A stretch of 64,000 nucleotides of DNA from Chromobotia macracanthus (lineage: Eukaryota; Chordata; Actinopteri; Cypriniformes; Botiidae): contig JAZGTH010000008.1 in NCBI GenBank assembly GCA_036877525.1, positions 5,142,501 through 5,206,500 of the forward strand, in the 5' to 3' direction. A program made the translations under genes and the position numbers. Positions 37,610 to 48,190 of this stretch are shown piece by piece. Each line of letters opens with the position of its first letter. The stretch's first letter is position 1. The notes under the pieces were generated by a model. The model saw only the letters and a list, made by a program, of their open reading frames with translations. It did not search any database and was not told the DNA's origin.

Positions 37610-39974
37610 TGAACCCAGCTGTAGGGGTCACATAGAGGGCTCCAGCAGGGGCCTTAACCCCTCTCAGAGATGATGTGACAGGCTCCTGGGAAGAATAAAT
37701 GCCCCTTAGTACCTCCAAACACTTTCAGACTACAGATAACAAATACAAATGTAGACACGTGCTGTTTTAATGTGAAGTTGGCTGATAATGGATTGATTTG
37801 GTAAGAAATAAACATAGACATCCTGTTAATACAGAATGAGAAGGGCTTTTACATAGTGAGATGATGGTGCTTTAAAAGGAAATTTATTCTGGTGGAAAAC
37901 TTTGCTTTTAAACTCATGTTTATGGAAAATTGAAGTTCTTGTTACAGCGCTTGCAAGGCAGTGTTGTATTGATATTTCTTCAACATTATAGTTCAGAGTT
38001 TTAGAAACGCCCAGTCTGCAGTTAATTCAACCTTAACTGTTTAACATACAGGTTCCATTCAAGCTTTGTATTACAGATAATTTTGGCCTCAAGTGTGCTA
38101 TCGGTTTCATTTTTTGAAAACTTTTTTTAGGATAATGAATCTTACATTTCAAAAAGCTCTTCTTTGACTTGCATTGATATAATGTTTGGCTATTATGTCA
38201 TCACATAATTTTCATACTGAGTTACAATTGGTCGTTTTTATTACATCTATTTGTATACTCTATTTTGATTGGTCTTGTCATCCTTGCTTACATATATTTT
38301 ATGCCATAAACTTTATGCCATATATTTATAGCTGCCTTTACAGTCCACATACTGTGTGTCTATGTGTGTACTGAGTGTAAATTAGCTTTCATGCAGCATT
38401 TGAGATTTACATAACCAATGCTGTCAACCTGACCTCACCTTACCGAAAACTTCTGATGCTGCCTTCCAATAACTGGCATTTCCTCCTCTTATGGAAGTGT
38501 AAATGTAGTCAGTAGTTACTAAGGGATGCCACTGCAAGAATAACATCTTACAGTGAATGCTCTTCCATAGAGGATTCTTCTGACAACCTTTACTTGCCTG
38601 ACAGAAACACAGAGTCTTTTCAAGATCTAGAGAAAGTCAGTCTTTGCAAACATGTTTTGTACTGATGGCAAGATTAAGTCTAAGCCAGGCCTTGGTCAGA
38701 GCTGATCTCTGCTTTTCTCTGTCTGCTGGTTCAGTTCACCTCAGGCCCTTGTGTCAGCCGATGCTCGGGCGGGCTAGAATTCTCCACCCTATATAATGAA
38801 GACGGCTCTCAAAGCAATTATCTACTGATAAAAATCCTTCTGAGTAATAAGCTGGAGAACTATGTGCCTGTGAGGCAGGGATATTGAGGTCATTTTCATT
38901 ATAGCTGATGTTATTGTGTGAGCTTATTTGTGCTAGCTGTGTTATCGGACCCAAAGATTTAGTCTATTCTTGCTCGTTATTCAAATACAGAAGATGTTTC
39001 TTTATAGGAAAGGTTTTAGCTTAAGATACAGTACAGTCACTTTAGGGAATTGCCTTTTTAAAAAAATTTACTAATTGCTACTTTTTCTGATGGTTTTAAT
39101 GATTATTTTAAAAATATTTTTTCTGTTTTATCTCAATGGGCCTAATACAGTGAAATTAATGACATTGTGTCTTTTTTGTTGATAGTAGGTATAAAAACAA
39201 AATAAGACATGTATTGTCCTTCATAAAGTTGTAATTTTGAGAATATATTTTAGTTTTTTCTTACCCCATTGCCATGTTGTTCTAATTCTTTAATCATCAT
39301 CATGTAAACTTCACACATTTTTGTTAGATTTATGCTTAAAACAAGAAATAATTACGCAATGGTGTAAGAAAAATAAACCTAAAAAACATTCTCAAAAGAC
39401 TCAAAATCTTATATTGTATACTATTTTGATTTTCAAATAAATGTGTAATTTGGACTCACTATTATATGTTTTCTTAAGTTTGCACTGAACTGGTCCCAGT
39501 GTGTTGTTTTAATACATACCAATGTTTAACATTTCTCTTTAGTTTCAGCTTTATGTGACGACCGCAAATTCACTGTTAGATCAAATGTTTCTTTTTGCCA
39601 TCCACAATTCCCATTCATTATTTTACTAGTATAACCAAGGGCATCGATTGACCTGATTCATCAGCCTAAATCTTTATCTGTTGTGTTTAAATATAGACTA
39701 CTGGTAATGTATGTATATTTATTCATTTCCAGGGAAAACTGCTTGGAGCAGCAATTACCAATCATTTTTGCTTCCTACTCAGAACAGCAGCTGTCATATT
39801 CCACCCATGTTTGGAGTTGGGGACTTGACCCACACTAGAAAACACAGCACATGACCCTCTCCCTTCCCCTCTCTGTGCTGCTCCATTAGAATGTGTGGGT
39901 CATTGGTGACTGAATTTTGGCTGAGATTGCCGGTTCATCTCCCAGTCTTTCTGCACTCTATACAATCACCTTTT

Positions 39975-39989
39975 ACACACACACACACG
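39975..39989 (+). repeat. Short AC simple repeat
   Basis: ACACACACACACACG within intron 2. Confidence 0.85.
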
Positions 39990-41005
39990 CACCATACACA
40001 CTGCATGCATGCCTCTGGCGTGGTGCTTCAAATGTGCTTTCTGTGTGCATGAGGTCATCTGTATGTTTGTGAGTGTATGTGTTCTTGTGTCTAAAGCTGA
40101 AAACAGTATGAATCTGCAACAGCCTCTGACGTGTTGTTGTTGTGCAGATGTTGTTTCTGCAACACTTCACTGCTTTATTTTGCAGGCCAGATTCAAAAGT
40201 ATATGGTGAGCTTGTAGATACCCAAGCTTCTGCCACATATTGAAGGCGTTTCATGAATTTGCTGGATACATTGTTTTTACTTTGGCTAATTAACACTGTT
40301 AAGAAAATCACTGTTAAGAAACATTGATCTAGCAAAACCAAAAAACATTTTGTCGTTAAACTAGTTAAATAAATGAAATCCAAATTTTCTTAAATACAAG
40401 TAATACTTAATAATAGTAACGATAATAAATACGAAAAATATTTTTGTCATGGTACTTACAAACAAGGTACCAGCATATAATAATGTATTTAAATATTCAT
40501 AAGGAGATGGAACTTCTGTGTAAAAAGCAGCTCGCATGTGCTTGTGTTAAAATAACAACACTTGTCATTGGCTGATCTGATGTAAAATGTTAAATGTGAT
40601 TGGATGATATGTGCTGTATATTATTACCCTATAAGAAGGAAAAGTGTTTGAACATTTCTGACTGTTGAAAAGTAATTAACCCTGTTAAAAGCAACACTAC
40701 TATGATTAGTAGAAAATAATTATTTTTAAATTTAATTTTTATTTTGGTTTATTAAATAAATCTGTAAGGCCCACAGTTTCTTTATGGTCTTTTGTAGATT
40801 AAAAACCAACAAAAAAAGTTTGATTCCTTTAAATTTTGGTTAATCTTCAGTTTTAATGTTCCTTTATTTTTTTAAACCGTATGAGTTTTAAAACACAAAA
40901 GATTTCAACACAAGTTCTTTGTGTCTTTGAAGCACTTTTTGAAAACTTGTTTGCTCTTGTATTTTATCTTGTATTGTGCTCCATCTTTTCCATTCTTGAT
41001 CCTAG

Positions 41006-41065
41006 GTCCTCTTTCAAAGAAACAGAATGATGATTTAGCTGATAATGACGGTGCTGAGGATGAAG
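41006..41065 (+). CDS. nlgn1: Neuroligin-1 splice site A cassette exon A2 (20 residues)
   Basis: A 60-bp exon between an acceptor (ATTCTTGATCCTAG) and a weak donor (gtattt, lacking G at +5). In the phase-1 frame it encodes G-P-L-S-K-K-Q-N-D-D-L-A-D-N-D-G-A-E-D-E and leaves one G for the next codon. This is the neuroligin A2 insert. The GPLxKK start and DNDGAED end match NLGN1, while KKQ...DLADNDG is also like NLGN3. It carries seven acidic and two basic residues. The phase is symmetric (1-1), so it can be used alone, with A1 or not at all. Its junctions give ...PTED-insert-DIRES.... The weak donor and nearby TGCATG motif fit regulated inclusion. It is too short for length-based ORF detection. 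Confidence 0.92.
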
Positions 41066-41090
41066 GTATTTTTTTGATGCCAAACTGATA

Positions 41091-41096
41091 TGCATG
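41091..41096 (+). promoter_or_regulatory. TGCATG (RBFOX-type) splicing motif just downstream of exon A2
   Basis: An exact TGCATG starts 26 nt after the last base of exon A2. Another lies at 41390-41395. Downstream proximal TGCATG is the classical position for RBFOX-promoted inclusion of neuronal exons. The role here is inferred from position. Confidence 0.45.
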
Positions 41097-41106
41097 ACAA
41101 GGAACC

Positions 41107-41230
41107 CTCCGATTTTTTTTCCTCTTTGTTTTTCTTAAATTTCTTGTCCTTTTTCGAGAGTGGAGATTTTTTTCTTGCTCGTTTTTTGCTGGATGTGTTT
41201 TGTCGTTTTTGCTTGATGTGACCTGTCTCC
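41107..41230 (+). promoter_or_regulatory. T-rich intronic tract downstream of exon A2
   Basis: Runs such as GATTTTTTTTCCTCTTTG, TTTTTCTTAAATTTCTTG, GATTTTTTTCTTGCTCG and GTTTTTTGCTGGATGTG follow the weak A2 donor. U-rich and UUCUU-type sequence is a known target of TIA1, CELF and PTB splicing regulators. It is a plausible control region for A2, not demonstrated here. Confidence 0.35.
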
Positions 41231-41848
41231 CGTCATTTTAGACACATAATTGTTAATAACCCTTCATAGGTTTATGCTTGAATTTTTTTTATCATTTCCT
41301 TTTGTTTATATATGTTGCATCCCAATCAAACAAAAAAACAATCAAACAAAAACAAACTAATAATCCTAATATCAATTCTTAACAGTTTTTGCATGATTTT
41401 TAAACCCTTCTGTTTTTATAAATATGATTATGTGATAATCCTACTGGTTTCCAAAATTATATTGGAAGCCCTCTTCAAAAATTTCCTACGCAACTTTGTA
41501 TGTTCCTGGAATCCATGCAGCCATGTCTGCATTTCTGTGGGCTTGTGAGCATCAATAACCATTATGGTCAAGCTGCTGAGACAACTTTTATCTGCTCAGT
41601 GTTTAGCAAAAATCTAGAGATACACAGCAAATTAACCCATTAATTAAGTGCCTGCACTGTAAACGGTTAAAACGCTACAAAAAATATGATAAAAGCACTT
41701 CCTCCCTTGTTCATGTCAGAACAGAGACCCAATGAAGACTGCCTGTATAATCAAATGAAATAAGAACCAATTAGAGGAGGCTAAAACCAGGAAAGAGGCT
41801 ACTTGCTTTGAACTACACATCAAAAGATTACAGCAACACAAATATACA

Positions 41849-42124
41849 GTGAGAATCCCACAGAGTACTTCCACATTAACTCTCTCCAAAACAGACGGTG
41901 TAATCCTCTTAAGAAGGCCAGACTATGTACTGAGGAAAAAACTCAGCCAGGTACTAAAAGCTGCTTTGAATTACCTCCAGGACACTGACAACATCCATCA
42001 TGTGGGTCATCTTACTGGAGAATGCCTTCCATCGAATTACAATGGTCAACGCACTCCAAAAGTCAAGACCATCCTGGCAATAGCAAGGTGTTATGGTTTT
42101 TCAGATTGCCTCTGCAGTACCTGA
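41849..42124 (+). other. Unrecognised 91-codon open frame with coding-like texture
   Basis: The translation begins MRIPQSTSTLTLSKTDG, then VILLRRPDYVLRKKLSQVL, then KAALNYLQDTDNIHHVGH, and ends CYGFSDCLCST. The region is less AT-rich than its flanks, and the stretch after the stop, up to about 42360, also looks non-random. I do not recognise a domain. It has no splice sites that would join it to neuroligin. It may be a fragment of an old mobile element or retrocopy, or chance. Confidence 0.2.
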
Positions 42125-42699
42125 ATGGCACCTTCATGTTGAGGATCATGTTAAGGATGTTGAAGTCTGCTATGATCACCTGGTCTTTTGATTGCAACAC
42201 CTGTGTGTGTGGAAAGCCCAGACTCTCTGTTTCTTTCTCAGGAGGATCCGCTGAAACTCACAATGGGACTTTCAGTGAACGAGAGACAACCTTCAGAGAA
42301 GATCCAAACATCTTTAATAAAAGAACACTATGACTAGCACAAACCAACTCTTCCAAACTGTTCCAAGGTCATGGCCTGCAAAAAGTACTTTTTCACATGG
42401 GCCCCTAGCCTTCTGAAATTCAGTTGTTAACAGGTATCAGAGATCAAGCAAAGTAAATGTTTGTTTTTTTGTGAGACCTCAGTGTTAAACAATACTGAAA
42501 CGAAGTAAGATCCTTATATGTAAGTCTAGAGAAAGCTCGACTGACAATCATCAAACAGCTTATCAGGTTCACTGCCAACTCTCAGATCAAAATATAATGT
42601 TTAAATGTATGTTTTAGAAACATGTTTGTTGGATTTACCATTTTGTGTCTTTACCTTGCTTTTTCGCTTGGTAGGAAAGGGCTGCCGTTTGGCTCTCAG

Positions 42700-42960
42700 A
42701 CAGCAACAGCTGATCAGACTGAGAAAAGAGGGCACATTAATTATGTAGACATGACGCTACCTTATTAGTGCACACTGCTAATACCAGCTGCCACGGCATC
42801 AGCGATGATTCTTGCCAACCAGCTCCTCTGATTTTATTTCATAGATCCAGTAATTGGCTTGATCGCATCACCAGCCCACTTACGGATATTAATATCCATT
42901 CTAATTAGTTTATGTTTTTGTTTTTGATATAAAAGTCACTCATGGGCCATTGCACAGAGA
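42700..42960. other. Candidate conserved non-coding block
   Basis: Repeat-free sequence with CACATTAATTATGTAGAC, CCACGGCATCAGCGATGATT and CAGTAATTGGCTTGATCGCA. It also has a 14-base perfect palindrome GGATATTAATATCC at 42884-42897 and then TTCTAATTAGTTTATG. The dense homeodomain-like cores and the position in the intron between A2 and the constitutive exon suggest a regulatory element. Conservation is untested. Confidence 0.3.
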
Positions 42961-43286
42961 TATCCCTGGGTCATCAATCATATACAACAACTTTTATATA
43001 CTGAGGGATTCTTCAAATATGACTATTTGCTGGTGATTTACTAAAGCAAACTATCACCAAAATCAATAGCTGCTTTTGACACGTTCATTAATCTGCCGCT
43101 TCAGTACGAAGGGTACAAACACTTATTGACTTTCTGAAGTAATCAGTAACAATAGGCCCAGGGGACAATATAACAGTGTGTGGCCTTTTGTACCAGGTCA
43201 AAAATTTGATAAAAGAGATTGTATCAAAATGAAAACTTTATTTTGGCCACTCCAAAATAAATATTCCACTCCAATATTTTTGCCAC

Positions 43287-43324
43287 TGGTGACACCAAAT
43301 AGAAAACAAAAAATCATGACAGTT
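43287..43324 (+). repeat. 38-bp word, copy 1
   Basis: TGGTGACACCAAATAGAAAA followed by CAAAAAATCATGACAGTT. An almost identical word is at 44418-44455. Confidence 0.7.
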
Positions 43325-43538
43325 TGCAAACATACACTGATCCACAAGGGCTATTTAAGGGTGTAGTACCTTGTAGTGCCTTCGTTAGGTAGCTTTGCTA
43401 CCTGTGAACAACATGCATGGGGAAGGGGTGGTCTTATTCAAATAGCTATCTATCTATATAGAAACCGGTACCAAATTGAAACAGCTCGCTTGATGGCACA
43501 GTTTCAGACTTAGACAGCCCATAACAAACTGGCTACAT

Positions 43539-43585
43539 GTTGGAAGACATCATGCAGTTGGAAGACATTCTGAGTTGGAAGACAT
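43539..43585 (+). repeat. Triple GTTGGAAGACAT short repeat
   Basis: GTTGGAAGACAT occurs at 43539-43550 and 43574-43585, with GTTGGAAGACATT at 43557. Spacings are 18 and 17 bases, giving a small decayed tandem repeat. Confidence 0.8.
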
Positions 43586-43671
43586 GCCAGAAACCTATCT
43601 AAAAGCAAAAAAGCTAAAAAAGTGAAAATAACATCCATGTCCCTTTAAAAAAAAATCTGTTTAAATAAATG

Positions 43672-43949
43672 AATGCATTACAGCATTTATTAGCCTCTGT
43701 TATATTCTCTGTAAAGACAGTTAATGCAAATACAACTGTTCATTGTTTATTCATGTTAGTTCACGTTTCATTAATTAATTTTAACAGATACAATTTTTTA
43801 ATGTATTATGTATTGGCACATTAAAATTATTAGCACACGGTAAAATTAACAATAAATATGCTTGATAAATGCTTTGTAAGTATTGTTAATTGTTCATGAT
43901 AACTAAGGTAGTTAATTAAGGTTAACACCTCACCTTAAATTCTGTAACT
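43672..43949 (+). mobile_element. Dispersed MITE-like element (same family as 13488-13745)
   Basis: It contains AGTTAATGCAAATACAACTG, then TTCATTGTTTATTCATGTTA, then GTTCACGTTTCATTAATTAA, and later AATAAATATGCTTGATAAATGC and TAGTTAATTAAGGTTAAC, then CCTTAAATTCTGTAAC. This is the order of the common cyprinid element ending CCTTATTGTAAAGTGTTACC. It has no coding sequence. Confidence 0.6.
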
Positions 43950-44417
43950 ACATTAAGTGGAAATTTTTAGTAATAATCCTTGAGCTGTAGAGCTCTCAGA
44001 CTTTGTGTAACACAGTCGCTTGCATTTCAGTAGTTCATGTTATCGAATATTGAAATTTTGAAGAAAGGCAGCGATGCACAGGACTTATCGTTGACATTTG
44101 ACATGTGGCATTTATAAAAGAATGAAGAGAATAGACTGATGACCTCATGCACACATTGATTGGCAACTCTCGTCTGGTGATGAAGAGCATTTCTGTCAGA
44201 CTGACTGAGGACAACAGAGATCAGTGGAGAATTTATTTTGTTGAGGAATCACTTCATGTCATTGTTCTCTGGCTGGACACTGATATACTCACAGAGCTCA
44301 GACTGAATCTTTTCACTTTTTTTTACAGTTTTCACATTACATGGATTTTGAAGGAAAATCTTCAGAATTCCACTGAATGGATTTGAACACCATATCTTAT
44401 TAACCTAAGAGTGCAGC

Positions 44418-44455
44418 TGGTGAAACCAAACAGAAAACAAAAAATCATGACTGTT
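44418..44455 (+). repeat. 38-bp word, copy 2
   Basis: TGGTGAAACCAAACAGAAAA followed by CAAAAAATCATGACTGTT. It differs from 43287-43324 at about three positions. Confidence 0.7.
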
Positions 44456-45406
44456 CTGTGGAAACTGTAAAGCTTTTACAGGGTTCTGTGTGTGCAAGTT
44501 CCACGTTAATCTGATCAAGAGTCACAAATATTTATTTATTTATAATATCTCGTTTTGGAAAATACCAAAGCTTATCAAAGAATTCTTACACAAGGAGACG
44601 AGAAGACAAGAAATTACATCACCCAAAAAACAACCATTGTGTGCACATCTTACTTTGATCATTTGGCAAGAGGAGTTTTTGTTTAGTGGCCCTAGGAAAA
44701 TCGTTTTGGAAAATGATTTTTTCATTAGTTTTTTAGCTTGTTAATAAGACCTCCCGGAAGCAGGTCCATGCATGCCCAATAAAATAACAGAGATTTATGT
44801 GGAGTCCGCATCCATGATGAAATGGCTCTCTCCCTCAAGCAAGAAGTTATCATCTGCATTGCCATTTGTTTTGGAAATATATTCCTTTCGGACAGAGAAC
44901 ATTTTCCTAAAGTGGATTACTTTGCCTAAGCAATGTATGGAAATTTAAAAAGTGTGCCATTTCCATCGCTAAAAGAAAAATGAGATCTGAGAAGAGACCA
45001 TTCTGATGAAGCATGTAGTGTCTTCTACCTTAAAATTTGCTTGAAGTTTGGCCACCATATTTGGCCAACTGTCAACACTTTAGTCAGTTCAAACCATTAC
45101 TATATAAATTAAAATGCCCATTTTAATTTCCAGTTTTACTGCTGACAGGCCCTTCAGGAGAGTGAGGGAAAAAAAGGCACAGTAAAAATAAAAAGGTGAA
45201 AACCTAGCAGGTTATTTTCCCAGTCACCAGGAACATGACATTCATATTGCATAGGAAATTAATGAGCTCATTTCTAAAACTGATTTTATCTCAACAATAA
45301 AGCCAATGTGGCCAATTTGAGCAAAAAGGAAGCCCTCAGCTATGAATGTATTTCCAGCTGTTTGCAGTAATGTGTCATTTAATCGGTTCTATCCTCCCTT
45401 TTGCAG

Positions 45407-45559
45407 ACATCCGTGAGAGCGGGAGTCCGAAACCTGTGATGGTGTTCATACACGGAGGATCATACATGGAAGGGACGGGAAATATGTTTGATGGAAGCAT
45501 ATTGGCCAGTTACGGCAACGTCATCGTTATTACTGTAAACTATCGGCTTGGTGTGCTCG
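45407..45559 (+). CDS. nlgn1: Neuroligin-1 constitutive exon downstream of splice site A
   Basis: A 153-bp exon between TCCCTTTTGCAG and gtaagc. In phase 1 it reads D-I-R-E-S-G-S-P-K-P-V-M-V-F-I-H-G-G-S-Y, then MEGTGNMFDGSILASYGNVI, then VITVNYRLGVL, leaving one G. The PKPVM-xx-IHGGSYMEGTGN stretch is the HGG (oxyanion-hole) region of the cholinesterase fold. The NYRLGVLG end is the conserved strand that precedes FLSTGDQ in all neuroligins. NYRLG is the NLGN1/2 form (NLGN3 has NYRVG), supporting nlgn1. Neuroligins keep this fold for neurexin binding and dimerisation but lack the catalytic serine further on. An open frame starting at 45346 runs through the acceptor and donor, but the intronic parts are not coding. 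Confidence 0.95.
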
Positions 45560-45915
45560 GTAAGCAAACTGCTGCTTTGTGCTTGATTTATAACCTATAA
45601 TTCCATGGTATTGTGGCTGTAGTCAAGTGTGCCCAGTGACATTGTAAAAATAGTTTGTTGTAGCACTGTTTCTCTCTACTGATGTCTGATTCTTTCTGTT
45701 GGAAGATGATTTAGTCACTTTCGAATAGCCTCTAGCTCATAAGCATAAAATGGGAAGTCGCAGAGTTCTCCAATGCAGCACACAAGCATGAAAACTTGTT
45801 ATAGAAAAGTTTGCTGAAGTTCTACATGATTTAAGGTGATAGTAAATACTGATGCTTTCAAAGCTTCATGACCTTCTAGTTTCAATCCCAGCCAGCTATT
45901 CTCTTAAATTCCAAC

Positions 45916-45950
45916 CTCTCCCTCTCTCTCTCTTACTCGCTCGCTCTCCC
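45916..45950 (+). repeat. CT-rich simple repeat
   Basis: CTCTCCCTCTCTCTCTCTTA followed by CTCGCTCGCTCTCCC. Confidence 0.85.
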
Positions 45951-48162
45951 TTTTGTCACTATTTTCTTCTTCAGTCTACCATGCTTTCTTAATGCAGCAG
46001 ATGCATGGATAGGAATAATTGGATATTTTTAGTTAATGATACAGGCAGTTGAGACTGCCTCAAGCAAATGGAATTGCATTCATTTATAATCCTGGAGAGT
46101 CTCTCAAAAAGAGAGACATGTTTGACAGATTTTGAGCTGTCTTTATATGTAGCTTGTATTTAAAGTTTCAAACAAATGTTATCAGACAGGTGTTATTTTA
46201 GTTATATACAAATTCTATTGTTTCCTGCTTTGAAATGCATAGAGAGAGTTATTATTATAGGCACACAAAAATGAATTATCTTATGGCATTGCTTAATTTC
46301 TTAGATTGCTTCATCAATATTTGTCTGGAGGTTCTTATGCTAAAAGATCTTTGTGTTTATAGGACAACGCATCAGTTGTTACCCTTATATGCAAATGCCC
46401 GTTACTCTTCACTGATAATTATGTTACATGAACATTAGCCTTTTCAACCACACCTACAAAACGTTTAATTGTCTACTGTAAATAATTAAAGCAAGTTTTT
46501 CAGTAAATCACCATTTTGAGAACTAAAAGGGCATTTGAAGTTACATTGGCAATGTGACTTATCTGTTGTCTGTGCTGTTCTGTAGCCTGTGCTTTGCTAA
46601 AATATTCCTGTATGAATGCATGAATCCTGAAATAAGAGTAAAAAATTAGCTTCACAAAATCATTATATGCATGTTTTTAATTCAGATATCTGCATTGGAA
46701 CCATTAGTAAATGAGGCCCAACATGATCTTTCCCTTTTAATGATCCAGCTAGCAGCCATCTTCTCTTTATAACAAACCCACCACTGATGTTTTTTCTCTA
46801 GCTAAGGCACACAGATCCATTAGGGGGTTTAAGCATGTGTCCGCATGCCACAACCCTTAATTTATTGTTGCTATGTTTTTCTCATGGCTGTCTGGGGTTC
46901 GGCTAAGCTCAGAGTAAAGGTGTTGTAATGGTAAAAAGGACCTAATGGATTGTAGAACAGCACACAGTCTGTGTGTCATTATCAGAACTGTGGTAGATTT
47001 AGGGAGAGAGTCACGCTCGTCATGCCCGCCTGACTAAAACTGCTCTCCAACAGCTAATCAGCCACCATAAGGGCCTGTTTTACCAACCATCATCATGTTT
47101 ATCTCTTCTTCTTTTTTTTTGCTTATGCTGCTGTGTACCAGTGTTCCAGCTTTCATTAGATCCATCTAATACTGTATCTCAAAGTGTTGAAGCTAATATA
47201 GGGTCGTACCTGTGCACAATAATCAGCATCCACCAATAACCTCATCAAGCACAGTGAGTTACTGATGAAAATGTTAGCTGATGAAGGTTAACGATAATGA
47301 AGACAAAAAGACATTTATAATTTTAATTAAAACATACTGTTGATTAAATTATAAAGCAGACACAATACTGATTTTAACAACACGACATTTTCGTAAGGTA
47401 AAATGGAAATAGAGAAATTTTGTCATTTCAGTGAGAGTTAAATTGACTAAAAATAATAAATACAATGAAACAAAAAATAATGAATTAGATTATGAAATTA
47501 CATTCAAATATTAACACTTGAACTTACAAGTATTCCTGGTAACATTGATTGTTGTTTAGTGCTCTAAAATTTATATTTTTTCCACCAATTTAGGTAGAAA
47601 GACATTTGGAAATAACCCACCCAGTTTTCTTAAAAGAACACGCATATTGACGCCCATCTCTTACTGTTGTCTTCAATCCTCCATTTCTTGTTTCGAATGA
47701 TTGTTAATGTTCCAGAATGACACTCTTGGTTACAGTAGAATTGTTAAATGGATTTAAATGGCTTGTGATTTGAGTCAATGCCCAGCGCATCAGCACTTGT
47801 TAGTCAGCGTGTGAGAGGTTGGCTGGCTGCAGAGATTGGTAACAGAGCAGATTCAGGCAGCACACAACTGTGTATGCAGTGATGCTGTGCTCATGGGCCT
47901 GTTCACTCGATTGTTTATTCTGTCAAATCTTGGCTGTGTTGCTCACCTTGTAATAATTGGTTTTGCTATTTTGCTTTAATCATTTCATGTGGCCGGTGTT
48001 AGTCAGTGTTAAGGATTAATATTTTTCATGCTTATTAATTCTTTCTCTCGTGAAACAAATACCCACTTTGACTCAGTTTAATTCGTCTTTTGGGCTCTAG
48101 AACCTCTGTTGCTTCGTCTTTCTCCTATATTTTGCCTTCAGTGTTGCCTCTTTTATCACCCC

Positions 48163-48190
48163 TTCTCTCTCTCTCTCTGTGTGTGTCTGT
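48163..48190 (+). repeat. CT/GT compound microsatellite
   Basis: TTCTCTCTCTCTCTCT runs into GTGTGTGTCTGT. Confidence 0.85.

Larger units (their letters stand above)
722..41005 (+). other. nlgn1: Intron 2 (A1 to A2), about 40.3 kb
   Basis: The donor gtatgt is at 722 and the acceptor cctag ends at 41005. This very large intron separates the two splice-site-A cassettes. I found no convincing coding exon on either strand; the longest open frames (for example 9937-10362 +) lack recognisable domains. Its contents are listed separately: mobile-element remnants, simple repeats and candidate conserved non-coding blocks. Stretches not listed, such as 722-3610, 4681-6959, 7216-8839, 14936-16640, 21901-27866 and 37131-40980, are AT-rich sequence in which I recognise nothing. 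Confidence 0.85.
41066..45406 (+). other. nlgn1: Intron 3 (A2 to constitutive exon), 4.3 kb
   Basis: The donor gtattt is at 41066 and the acceptor CTCCCTTTTGCAG ends at 45406. Its first 170 bases are extremely T-rich. It also holds an unexplained open region (41849-42124), a candidate conserved block (42700-42960), a pair of near-identical 38-bp words (43287 and 44418) and a MITE-like element (43672-43949). The segment 44456-45406 is ordinary AT-rich sequence. Confidence 0.85.

Noticed and set aside
45346..45406. ATG at 45346 in frame with the exon at 45407
   Set aside because: The acceptor TTTTGCAG at 45401-45406 and the neuroligin phase put the exon start at 45407. The upstream codons are intron.
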